5,985 bases of DNA, from assembly GCA_021800575.1 (NCBI GenBank), contig JAJYYW010000100.1:1-5985 (forward strand), in the 5' to 3' direction. The translations under genes were made by a program, and so were the position numbers. Below the pieces are notes generated by a model that was not told the DNA's origin, searched no databases, and worked only from the letters and a program-made list of their open reading frames with translations. This DNA comes from a bacterium. GTDB lineage: Bacteria > JAMCPX01. The number at the start of each line of letters is the position of its first letter. Position 1 is the stretch's first letter. Of this stretch, positions 1 through 5,139 are shown one piece after another.

Positions 1-9
1 AAGAATACG

Positions 10-15
10 CTCCTG
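10..15 (-). promoter_or_regulatory. Ribosome binding site of a gene starting just left of the window (probably fusA)
   Basis: Downstream of rpsG the minus strand reads CAGGAG followed by nine more bases to the window edge, with no ATG, GTG or TTG start codon complete inside the window. The spacing fits a start codon right at or just beyond the edge. In the conserved str operon the gene after rpsG is fusA (elongation factor G). That identity is inferred from gene order only, because no coding sequence is visible. No terminator is seen in the 39 bases after the rpsG stop, which fits continued transcription. Confidence 0.55.
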
Positions 16-39
16 TTATTGTTATAGGTCCCTTGAAAA

Positions 40-510
40 TTACCAGCGGTAGTGTGCAAAAGCCCTGTTCGCTTCTGCCATCTTGTGGGTGTCTTCCCTC
101 TTTTTTATTGCAATTCCCTTGTTGTCGTACGCATCGAGTATTTCGCCGGCGAGTTTGTTTGCCATGGTCTTTTCCGTTCGTGAGTGCGCGGCCAGCAGCA
201 GCCACCTGAAGGCGAGAGCTATCTGCCTGTTCTCACGGACTTCAACGGGTACCTGGTAGGTTGCGCCACCCACCCGACGTGATCTCGTTTCGAGCACAGG
301 CTTGATATTATCGACAGCCTTCACGAACACACCCACCGGGTCGTCCTGTTTTTTTGATTTCAATTCCTCAAGAACGGCATTGAATATTCTCTGCGCCGTA
401 ATCCTCTTCCCCTCTTTCATGATATACCGGACGAACTTCGCCGCCAATACTTCGTTGGCTCCTACTTCCGGTAAAGCAAATGTATGTATGACCTTCTTTT
501 TTCTCGACAT
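40..510 (-). CDS. rpsG: 30S ribosomal protein S7
   Basis: S7 is a primary 16S rRNA-binding protein that nucleates assembly of the small-subunit head and lines the E-site/mRNA exit region. At 156 residues it has the usual bacterial length. Family signatures are clear: RSRRVGGATYQVPVEV at about residues 76-91, and the C-terminal KKREDTHKMAEANRAFAHYRW region. The N-terminal 20 residues are less typical. The ATG start has an AGAGGA ribosome binding site five bases upstream. Only 9 bases separate it from the rpsL stop, so the two genes are co-transcribed. The roughly 100-base rpsL-rpsG spacer that holds the S7 autorepression site in E. coli has no counterpart here, so any feedback control by S7 must lie elsewhere or be missing. 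Identification is very secure. Confidence 0.98.
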   Translation of the reverse strand: MSRKKKVIHTFALPEVGANEVLAAKFVRYIMKEGKRITAQRIFNAVLEELKSKKQDDPVGVFVKAVDNIKPVLETRSRRVGGATYQVPVEVRENRQIALAFRWLLLAAHSRTEKTMANKLAGEILDAYDNKGIAIKKREDTHKMAEANRAFAHYRW

Positions 511-519
511 TGCATTCCT

Positions 520-894
520 CTATGCTTTTTGTTTCTTGGCGCCGTACTTGGAGCGCCCCTTCTTCCGTTCCTTCACACCTGTTGTGTCCAGCGATCCCCG
601 AATAATATGATACCGCACGCCGGGAAGGTCCCTCACTCTGCCTCCCCGCACCAGTACGACAGCGTGTTCCTGGAGTTCATGTCCTATTCCCGGTATATAA
701 GCGGTGACTTCCATGCCGTTGGTCAGCCTCACCCTGGCAACCTTCCTCAGGGCAGAATTCGGCTTCTTCGGTGTCGTGGTATAGACACGGACGCACACGC
801 CTCTTTTCTGAGGATTTCCCTGTAAAGCCGCAGCCTTACTCTTACTCTTCATCCTCTTTCTTGCTCCGCGTATCAACTGGTTTATTGTTGTCAC
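520..894 (-). CDS. rpsL: 30S ribosomal protein S12
   Basis: S12 sits at the decoding centre and takes part in tRNA selection and translocation. It has 124 residues, the same length as E. coli S12. The decoding-centre loop [12 protein letters not shown] (about residues 40-51) has the wild-type lysine at position 43, with the conserved DLPGVRYH block at 89-96. Asp-89 is the family's methylthiolation site, a modification made by RimO where that enzyme is present. Both blocks match the streptomycin-sensitive consensus, so no resistance substitution is seen. The start is GTG, preceded by GGAG six bases upstream, and gives the conserved [10 protein letters not shown]-terminus. No ATG fits better. 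The gene heads a str-type pair with rpsG and has its own promoter-like sequence upstream, although it also lies directly behind rplT. Confidence 0.98.
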   Translation of the reverse strand: MTTINQLIRGARKRMKSKSKAAALQGNPQKRGVCVRVYTTTPKKPNSALRKVARVRLTNGMEVTAYIPGIGHELQEHAVVLVRGGRVRDLPGVRYHIIRGSLDTTGVKERKKGRSKYGAKKQKA

Positions 895-921
895 TTATCT
901 CTCCAAAAATGAAATTTTTAT

Positions 922-950
922 TTTGTAGCACACCTGTTTTATCGTGTCAA
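922..950 (-). promoter_or_regulatory. Predicted sigma-70-type promoter for rpsL-rpsG
   Basis: In the 81-base rplT-rpsL gap the minus strand has a perfect -35 hexamer TTGACA (950-945), a 17-base spacer and a -10 TACAAA (927-922) preceded by TGC, an extended -10 element. Transcription would begin near 915 and give a leader of about 20 bases that carries the rpsL GGAG site. A short inverted pair, ACAC/GTGT, lies between the hexamers. The region is AT-rich. No GC stem followed by a T tract is visible, so read-through from rplT is also possible. Confidence 0.7.
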
Positions 951-975
951 TGAATTTTTAATTTTATCTCGTCCA

Positions 976-1335
976 TTATTTACGGTTGAGGGCCTGTTTT
1001 GACGCATCCACGAGGCGCTGAAAATCCGAAGGCTGGTTTATCGCAAGCTCTGCAAGCATCTTGCGGTTAATCTCGATCTTCGCTTTCTTCAACCCTGCGA
1101 TCAGGTTGGAATAACTGAGTCCATACTCTCTTGCCTGCGCATTGATCCTGACGACCCAGAGCGACCGGAAATCCCTCTTCCTCGCCCTCCTGTCCCGGTA
1201 ACTGTACTTGAGCGCTTTCTCCACGGCTTCCCGGGCGGTTTTATAGAGAAGATGCTTTCTTCCCCAGTATCCTTTCGCAAGTTTCAGATACTTTTTATGC
1301 CTTTTTCTCGCTGTAACTCCTCTTTTTACCCTCAT
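976..1335 (-). CDS. rplT: 50S ribosomal protein L20
   Basis: L20 is an early-assembly protein of the large subunit that binds 23S rRNA. In several bacteria it also represses translation of its own operon (rpmI-rplT or infC-rpmI-rplT). The 119-residue length is typical. Visible family features are the basic N-terminal arm [25 protein letters not shown], the block [20 protein letters not shown] (about 46-65) and the C-terminal RNA-binding part with [14 protein letters not shown] and LAELAI. The ATG start has a GAGGTG ribosome binding site four bases upstream. An unusually long 122-base gap separates it from rpmI. Downstream comes rpsL rather than pheS, which is atypical. Identification is secure. 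Confidence 0.98.
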   Translation of the reverse strand: MRVKRGVTARKRHKKYLKLAKGYWGRKHLLYKTAREAVEKALKYSYRDRRARKRDFRSLWVVRINAQAREYGLSYSNLIAGLKKAKIEINRKMLAELAINQPSDFQRLVDASKQALNRK

Positions 1336-1457
1336 ACAACACCTCTTTGTATTTTCTTCAGTCTCTCGTTTTTTAACCCTGAATTTTAAATCTTATTGTG
1401 GACTATCGATTATTGAATCCTGACTGTCTGATGGTGGACGTTGAAACTCGTTCCCGG
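1336..1457 (-). other. Long rpmI-rplT intergenic spacer of unknown role
   Basis: This 122-base gap inside a ribosomal-protein operon is longer than the few tens of bases usual for this pair. On the minus strand it contains a repeated GTCCAC (1440-1435 and 1403-1398), a small GATT/AATC hairpin between them, and an AT-rich half ending in the rplT ribosome binding site GAGGTG. No good promoter hexamer pair and no intrinsic terminator could be found. The best -10-like sequence, TAAAAT, has only a poor -35. The spacer could hold an L20 operator or simply be drifted sequence. Nothing in it decides between these. Confidence 0.4.
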
Positions 1458-1655
1458 TTACGCGGTTGGAACAAGACGTTTGAGCTGTTTCTTAATCGAG
1501 CCGGAAAAGAACACTTCATGCTTCAATCTTCTCTTCCTGCTCTTTGCCTTGTGCTCCAGCAAATGCCGCATCCCGGGACTCTTCGACTTCACCTTTCCTG
1601 TTCCCGTTACTGCAAACCTCTTTTTAGCTCCTGATTTTGTTTTTATCTTTGGCAT
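1458..1655 (-). CDS. rpmI: 50S ribosomal protein L35
   Basis: L35 is a small, highly basic protein of the large ribosomal subunit. It has 65 residues, the normal size, and opens with [14 protein letters not shown]. The rRNA-binding core includes [16 protein letters not shown] and a lysine/arginine-rich [10 protein letters not shown] segment around residues 36-45. The start codon has a strong AAGGAGAG ribosome binding site seven bases upstream. It lies 24 bases after infC in the conserved infC-rpmI-rplT order, which supports the call for such a short protein. Confidence 0.97.
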   Translation of the reverse strand: MPKIKTKSGAKKRFAVTGTGKVKSKSPGMRHLLEHKAKSRKRRLKHEVFFSGSIKKQLKRLVPTA

Positions 1656-1679
1656 ATCAAATCTCTCCTTGCATAAGTA

Positions 1680-2189
1680 TCATTTCTTTGCTGCTACAAC
1701 CGCATAGACAGTTTTACCGAAATGCTTGGGTGCCTCCACAACCACGGCATCGTCGGCAAGCAGCTTTACCAGCCGGTCCAGCATTGCAAAGGCCCTGTCC
1801 GTATACATCATTTCCCTGCCTTTCAGAAAAACGCCTATCTTCACCCTGTTGCCTTCTTTTAAAAGTTCTTTCACCTTTTCAACTTTTACGTTGCCATCGT
1901 GATCGTCGGTCCCAGGCCGCAGCTTGACTTCCTTCGTTTTTATCACAACCTGTGACTTTCTGGAATCCCTGCTCTTTTTCTTCAATTGGTATTTATACTT
2001 GCCGAAGTCCATCAGCTTGCAGACGGGCGGATTACTGTTCGGAGAAACCTCCACGACATCGAGTCCCACCTGTTCTGCTAACGATAATGCCTGTCCTAAC
2101 GACATACTTCCAAGCTGTGAGCCGTTCGCATCAATCAGCAACACCTCTCGTGCAGTGATCCTTCTGTTAAAACGCAGTTCCTTTTCTAT
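1680..2189 (-). CDS. infC: Translation initiation factor IF-3, predicted AUA start
   Basis: IF-3 binds the 30S subunit, prevents premature joining of 50S and rejects non-canonical start codons. From the proposed ATA start the protein has 169 residues, within the usual range. The N-terminal domain carries NRRITAREVLLID (about 8-20) and the PPVCKLMDFGKYKY block (54-67). A charged linker follows, then the C-terminal 30S-binding domain with KEVKLRPGTDDHD (86-98), FLKGRE and EAPKHFGK. No ATG or TTG lies upstream in frame. The first GTG (2144-2142) would delete the conserved NRRIT segment and has no usable ribosome binding site. The ATA at 2189-2187 has GAGAGGA seven bases upstream. Rare starts (AUU, AUC, AUA) are known for infC, whose product represses its own initiation at such codons. 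The ATA overlaps the thrS TAG stop as ATAG, suggesting coupled translation. Confidence 0.9.
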   Translation of the reverse strand: MEKELRFNRRITAREVLLIDANGSQLGSMSLGQALSLAEQVGLDVVEVSPNSNPPVCKLMDFGKYKYQLKKKSRDSRKSQVVIKTKEVKLRPGTDDHDGNVKVEKVKELLKEGNRVKIGVFLKGREMMYTDRAFAMLDRLVKLLADDAVVVEAPKHFGKTVYAVVAAKK

Positions 2190-4096
2190 AGAGTTATCCT
2201 CTCTCTGTTTTTTTTATTCATCAGCTCCACGGTTTCATCCACCGAAAGAACCGATTGCTGTGTTTCCCTAGAACGCCGTATATTGACAGTCTTTGCCTGT
2301 TGTTCTTTGTCTCCCACTATTAACAGATAGGGAATCTTCTGTAAAGTTGCTTCCCTGATCTTGTACGACAACGTCTCATCCCGTGCATCAACGTCGGCAC
2401 GGATTTGCCTGTCTTTCAGTGCTAACACGATTTCGTTCGCATAATCAACATTTCTCGTATTGATTGCGATGACTTTCGCCTGGACCGGTGAAAGCCAGAA
2501 AGGAAACGCACCGCCATAGTGTTCGATCAGAACGCCGATGAACCTTTCCAGCGAGCCCATAATGGCACGGTGGACCATGACGGTTCTGTGCTTCTGATTA
2601 TCGTCACCGATGTAGCTGACATCAAACCTCTCCGGAAGATTAAAGTCAATCTGAATCGTCGAGCACTGCCATTCCCTGCCCAGGATATCTTTTATCTTGA
2701 TATCTATTTTCGGCCCGTAGAAAACACCTTCTCCGGGATCGATGGAGTATGCCATGGACATGGCCTCGAGAGCCCCTTTTAAGGCAGATTCAGCCCGTTC
2801 CCAGTTCTCAAGACTGCCGACGTACTTTTCCGGACGTGTCGACAGATAGACGTTAAACTGCTCGAACCCGAATGTCCTGAGATAGCGGATCGCGAGGCCG
2901 AGTATGTTCATGACCTCGTCCTTTAATTGTTCGGGCGTGACAAATACATGGGCATCATCCTGCGTAAAACCGCGGACCCTCATGAGTCCGTGCATGACGC
3001 CCGATCGCTCGAACCTGTAGACCGTTCCCAGCTCCGCCCATCGCAGGGGTAAATCCTTGTAGCTCCTCGTGTCTGTTTTATAGATTGCTATGTGGAACGG
3101 GCAGTTCATGGGCTTCAACTGGTAATCCACACTCTCCAGCTCCATGGACGGAAACATGTTCTCGCGGTAAAACCCGAGATGACCACTGGTGTTCCACAGG
3201 GAAAGCTTGGCTATGTGCGGGGTATACACGAACTGATACCCGGACGCGGTATGCAGGTCTTTCCAGTAATTCTCTATGACCTGCCGCAGCACCGCGCCTT
3301 TCGGGTGCCACAGGACGAGCCCTGCCCCGATTTCATCCTCGATGGAAAACAGTCCCAGTTCCCTTCCGATCTTCCGGTGATCCCGCTTCTTCGCCTCTTC
3401 CACCCGTGCAAGATATGCCTTCATGGATTCCTTGTCCGGAAACGCCGTACCGTATATCCTCTTGAGCATCTCGTTATGTTCGTCTCCCCGCCAGTAAGCA
3501 CCGGCGGTCGAGAGGAGCTTGAATGCCTTGATGAAACCGGTTGACGGCACATGGGGTCCGGCGCACAGATCCACAAAATCACCTTGCCGGTATACCGAGA
3601 TCGTACCCTCGATATCCCTGAGAATTTCGAGCTTGTAATCCTCGTGCCGGTCCCGGAACAGCTTTTGCGCTTCATCCTTCGTCAACTCCATCCGCTCAAG
3701 CGGTATGTTCTTCTTCACCAGCTCTTTCATGCGCTGTTCGATGGTCGCCAGGTCCTGCGGCGTAAACGGATTCGCAGCTGAAAAATCGTAATAGAACCCG
3801 TCTTCGATCGCCGGTCCTATGGTCAGCTTCGTACCCGGAAACAGTTCCTGTACAGCCTGTGCCATGAGGTGCGAAGCAGAGTGCCTCAGGATGGGGAGCG
3901 CCTCGGGATCCGTAACGGACACGATCCCCAGTTCCCGTGCACCATCCTGAATCGGAGCGGACAGGTCCACAAACTTTCCCTGGAGCCGGGCGGCAACGAC
4001 AGATGGTGTAAGTTTTTGAATACTCTCCAAAAATGCCTTCACCGTGGTCCCTGTCTGGACAGTATACTGTTTGTTATCGAACGTAATGGTAAGCAT
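2186..4096 (-). CDS. thrS: Threonyl-tRNA synthetase
   Basis: This class II synthetase charges tRNA-Thr with threonine in the cytoplasm and edits mischarged serine. The 636 residues contain every domain of the full bacterial enzyme. A TGS domain spans about 1-62. The editing domain has HSASH (72-76) with Cys-178 and His-182 of the CAGPH motif. The catalytic domain has motif 2 YRFERSG (360-366) and motif 3 GSLERFIGVLIEHYGG (514-529), with zinc ligands expected at Cys-332, His-383 and His-509. An anticodon-binding domain follows from about 540. The ATG start is fixed by the TGS domain beginning at once (MLTITFDNKQ). Only six bases separate the start from the encoded CCA of the upstream tRNA-Val, and no Shine-Dalgarno is present. 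The final codons include an A8 run and overlap infC. Confidence 0.98.
   Translation of the reverse strand: MLTITFDNKQYTVQTGTTVKAFLESIQKLTPSVVAARLQGKFVDLSAPIQDGARELGIVSVTDPEALPILRHSASHLMAQAVQELFPGTKLTIGPAIEDGFYYDFSAANPFTPQDLATIEQRMKELVKKNIPLERMELTKDEAQKLFRDRHEDYKLEILRDIEGTISVYRQGDFVDLCAGPHVPSTGFIKAFKLLSTAGAYWRGDEHNEMLKRIYGTAFPDKESMKAYLARVEEAKKRDHRKIGRELGLFSIEDEIGAGLVLWHPKGAVLRQVIENYWKDLHTASGYQFVYTPHIAKLSLWNTSGHLGFYRENMFPSMELESVDYQLKPMNCPFHIAIYKTDTRSYKDLPLRWAELGTVYRFERSGVMHGLMRVRGFTQDDAHVFVTPEQLKDEVMNILGLAIRYLRTFGFEQFNVYLSTRPEKYVGSLENWERAESALKGALEAMSMAYSIDPGEGVFYGPKIDIKIKDILGREWQCSTIQIDFNLPERFDVSYIGDDNQKHRTVMVHRAIMGSLERFIGVLIEHYGGAFPFWLSPVQAKVIAINTRNVDYANEIVLALKDRQIRADVDARDETLSYKIREATLQKIPYLLIVGDKEQQAKTVNIRRSRETQQSVLSVDETVELMNKKNRERITL
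2197..2203 (-). promoter_or_regulatory. infC ribosome binding site inside the 3' end of thrS
   Basis: The minus strand reads GAGAGGA, then seven bases, then ATA. This well-placed site decides the infC start at the unusual ATA codon rather than the GTG fifteen codons downstream. Because the site lies within the last thrS codons, ribosomes finishing thrS pass through it, which favours translational coupling. Confidence 0.75.
2207..2213 (-). other. A AAA AAC heptamer within an A8 tract at the end of thrS (possible -1 slippage site)
   Basis: In the thrS frame the codons for Asn-627 to Asn-630 are AAT AAA AAA AAC, giving a canonical X XXY YYZ slippery heptamer and eight consecutive A residues (2215-2208). 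A -1 slip enters exactly the infC frame, which is open from this tract (its last upstream stop is at 2216-2214) through the ATA start and the whole of infC. The motif is directly seen, but frameshifting is conjecture. No clear downstream hairpin was identified. Confidence 0.4.
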
Positions 4097-4102
4097 AATG
4101 AA

Positions 4103-4177
4103 TGGTAGGCACGGGCGGTCTCGAACCGCCGACCTCTACCGTGTCAAGGTAGCGCTCTCCCCCTGAGCTACGTGCCT
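4103..4177 (-). tRNA. tRNA-Val (anticodon GAC)
   Basis: A complete cloverleaf of 75 bases folds by eye. It has a 7-bp acceptor stem AGGCACG/CGTGCCT, D stem GCTC/GAGC with a GG-containing loop, anticodon stem CTACC/GGTAG with loop TTGACAC (anticodon GAC, reading GUC and GUU), a 5-base variable loop, and T stem GGCGG/CCGCC with loop TTCGAGA. The discriminator is A and the 3' CCA is encoded. The mature 3' end lies six bases before the thrS start codon, so tRNA and mRNA must share a precursor. Confidence 0.97.
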
Positions 4178-4248
4178 GTATAACCTCCGTTCTCGGTGTT
4201 CCTGCAGGAAATACCAGAGACGTTGCAGCGGATCGGCCTGCAGTACAA
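4178..4248 (-). other. Spacer between the two tRNA-Val genes
   Basis: The 71-base spacer contains no gene. It holds a perfect 12-bp palindrome, TTCCTGCAGGAA (4199-4210), and a second copy of CCTGCAG (4237-4243). In the precursor RNA the spacer would be removed by tRNA processing. No promoter or terminator is evident in it. Confidence 0.5.
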
Positions 4249-4323
4249 TGGTAGGCACGGACGGTTTCGAACCGTCGACCTCTGCTGTGTGAAAGCAGCG
4301 CTCTCCCCCTGAGCTACGTGCCT
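4249..4323 (-). tRNA. tRNA-Val (anticodon CAC)
   Basis: This is a 75-base cloverleaf with the same acceptor and D arms as its neighbour, anticodon stem CTGCT/AGCAG, loop TTCACAC (anticodon CAC, reading GUG), T stem GACGG/CCGTC, A discriminator and encoded CCA. It differs from the GAC gene at 8 of 75 positions. All six stem differences are paired compensatory changes in the anticodon and T stems. The other two are the first anticodon base and one T-loop base. The genes therefore look like a tandem duplication in which both copies stayed functional. It is the first gene of the minus-strand transcription unit. Confidence 0.97.
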
Positions 4324-4354
4324 GAATGCGTATTCACCTGTCGTGTTTTTACCG

Positions 4355-4401
4355 GATATCATAAGCTTTATAGAACTATCAATACATTTCAGAGATGTCA
4401 A
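4355..4401 (-). promoter_or_regulatory. Probable promoter region of the tRNA-Val/thrS unit
   Basis: Upstream of the first tRNA the minus strand has a perfect TTGACA (4401-4396) and several -10-like hexamers: GATAGT (4380-4375, spacer 15), TATAAA (4372-4367, spacer 23) and TATGAT (4363-4358). None pairs with TTGACA at the ideal 16-18 spacing, so the exact promoter is unresolved. The position and AT-richness fit a promoter about 40-50 bases before the tRNA. Confidence 0.45.
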
Positions 4402-4533
4402 GCATAGACAGAGAGCACGGTCCATTTTCCGAAGGAGATCCTGCATACTACCAGGCTCCTCTCCCGCGATTATCCTGGCACGACGAGGTAGACCGGCGTC
4501 AGAAAACAGGCCCGGAACGCCGCGCGGCATGTA

Positions 4534-4574
4534 CCCGCAGCCATTGTTTTCCGAAATGCGTATTGCCCTGCGGG
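4534..4574. repeat. Inverted repeat upstream of tpx enclosing copies of two direct repeats
   Basis: Perfect 7-bp arms CCCGCAG (4534-4540) and CTGCGGG (4568-4574) flank 27 bases. The interior joins CCATTGTTTTCCGAA, matching CCATTTTCCGAA at 4422-4433 apart from a 3-base gap, to AATGCGTATT, matching 4325-4334. The element ends five bases before the predicted tpx -35, a plausible place for a regulator site. Function is unknown. Confidence 0.4.
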
Positions 4575-4578
4575 GACT

Positions 4579-4606
4579 TTGATTTCTGTCCGAGCGTACT
4601 TAGAAT
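4579..4606 (+). promoter_or_regulatory. Candidate promoter for tpx
   Basis: TTGATT (4579-4584, matching four of six -35 consensus bases) is followed by a 16-base spacer and TAGAAT (4601-4606, five of six -10 bases). Transcription would start near 4613, giving a very short leader of about ten bases that still contains AAGGAGGA. Confidence 0.4.
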
Positions 4607-4620
4607 AGGAGTAAGGAGGA
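4607..4620 (+). promoter_or_regulatory. Double Shine-Dalgarno before tpx
   Basis: Two purine-rich sites occur in tandem: AGGAG (4607-4611, 12 bases from the ATG) and GGAGG (4615-4619, 4 bases from the ATG). One is farther and one closer than the usual spacing. An out-of-frame ATG at 4620-4622 lies between the second site and the true start. Confidence 0.6.
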
Positions 4621-4623
4621 TGT

Positions 4624-5139
4624 ATGGAAAGAATAAATATTGTTACCTCGAAAGGCAATCCGCTCACGCTGATTGGTGCGGAGCTCAAGGTAGGAGACAA
4701 AGCACCGGATTTCGTTGCTCTGGATAAAGACCTGAAAGAATTACGTCTCAAAGATTTTGCGGGACAGATTAAGGTGTTCAGCGTAACACCGTCGCTGGAT
4801 ACCCCGGTCTGCAACCTCCAGGCGACCAGATTCAATGAAGAGGCGGGCAAGCTGCCCCCGGGCATCGTGATCATCAATGTAAGTATGGACCTTCCGTTCG
4901 CCATTTCGCGTTTCTGTTCGGCGGGCGGTATCGATAAGATCAGGACATTATCGGATCACCGCGATGCATCGTTCGGCACTGCCTACGGCGTTCTTATCAA
5001 AGAACTGCGTCTGCTCGCGCGTTCGATCTTCATCGTCGATAAAAGCGATACCCTGCGGTACATCGAGATCGTTCCCGACATAACGCATCATCCGAACTAC
5101 GAAAAAGCACTCGAAACCGTGAAGACATTGACAAAATAA
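4624..5139 (+). CDS. tpx: Thiol peroxidase (atypical 2-Cys peroxiredoxin)
   Basis: Tpx reduces hydrogen peroxide and alkyl hydroperoxides at the expense of thioredoxin. The 171-residue length matches the family. After an N-terminal strand and the peroxiredoxin entry motif VGDKAPDF (23-30), the active site SVTPSLDTPVC (53-63) contains peroxidatic Cys-63 with Thr-60, and Arg-133 of LLARS is the expected second catalytic residue. The resolving Cys-98 is in SRFC, followed by GGIDKIRTLSDHRDASFGTAYGV, typical of Tpx rather than AhpC or Bcp. No signal peptide is visible, so it should be cytoplasmic. The start is set by the strong ribosome binding site and by the conserved N-terminus. It is divergent from the tRNA/thrS unit, and purB follows 47 bases downstream on the same strand, possibly co-transcribed. 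Confidence 0.97.
   Translation: MERINIVTSKGNPLTLIGAELKVGDKAPDFVALDKDLKELRLKDFAGQIKVFSVTPSLDTPVCNLQATRFNEEAGKLPPGIVIINVSMDLPFAISRFCSAGGIDKIRTLSDHRDASFGTAYGVLIKELRLLARSIFIVDKSDTLRYIEIVPDITHHPNYEKALETVKTLTK

Larger units (their letters stand above)
4324..4623. other. Divergent tRNA-Val/tpx intergenic region with short repeats
   Basis: This 300-base region holds no convincing gene. Next to the tRNA is a small inverted repeat, TGAAT/ATTCA (4323-4336). It also contains a hairpin-capable element at 4433-4460 (AGGAG, AT bulge, CCTG, 8-base loop, CAGG, CTCCT), a 10-bp palindrome GCCGCGCGGC (4519-4528), an inverted repeat CCCGCAG/CTGCGGG (4534-4574), and two short direct-repeat pairs: AATGCGTATT (4325 and 4555) and TTTTCCGAA (4425 and 4547). 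The hairpin is not followed by a T run on either strand, so it does not look like an intrinsic terminator. Promoter-like sequences occur at both ends. Confidence 0.5.

Noticed and set aside
895..975. Intrinsic terminator after rplT
   Set aside because: The gap is AT-rich, but the only hairpin (AAAAAT-TTC-ATTTTT) is all A-U pairs and lies in the rpsL leader. There is no GC stem followed by a T tract.
2142..2144. GTG as the infC start
   Set aside because: It removes the conserved NRRITARE segment and has no properly spaced ribosome binding site, whereas the upstream ATA has both.
4142..4147. Perfect TTGACA in the anticodon loop of tRNA-Val(GAC) as a -35 element for thrS
   Set aside because: No -10-like hexamer occurs at 15-19 bases. 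The next candidate, near the tRNA 3' end, is 34 bases away. The match is explained by the GAC anticodon loop.
4103..4323. Duplicated tRNA 3' ends as phage or island attachment sites
   Set aside because: The repeats are two complete functional tRNA genes with only 71 bases between them, and no integrase or foreign gene is present.
4168..4530. 120-codon minus-strand open frame across the tRNA-Val(CAC) gene
   Set aside because: It runs through a perfect tRNA and its promoter region and shows no recognisable protein pattern.
4470..4544. 24-residue hydrophobic mini-ORF on the minus strand in the divergent spacer
   Set aside because: Only a weak purine stretch precedes the ATG and there is no supporting context. 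Frames of this size are expected by chance.
4402..4620. Known structural RNA (SRP RNA, tmRNA, RNase P RNA) in the divergent spacer
   Set aside because: None of the diagnostic conserved segments of these RNAs could be found on either strand.
4395..4727. 110-codon plus-strand frame with several cysteines overlapping the start of tpx
   Set aside because: It overlaps tpx in another frame, lacks a ribosome binding site, and the cysteines form no recognisable zinc motif.
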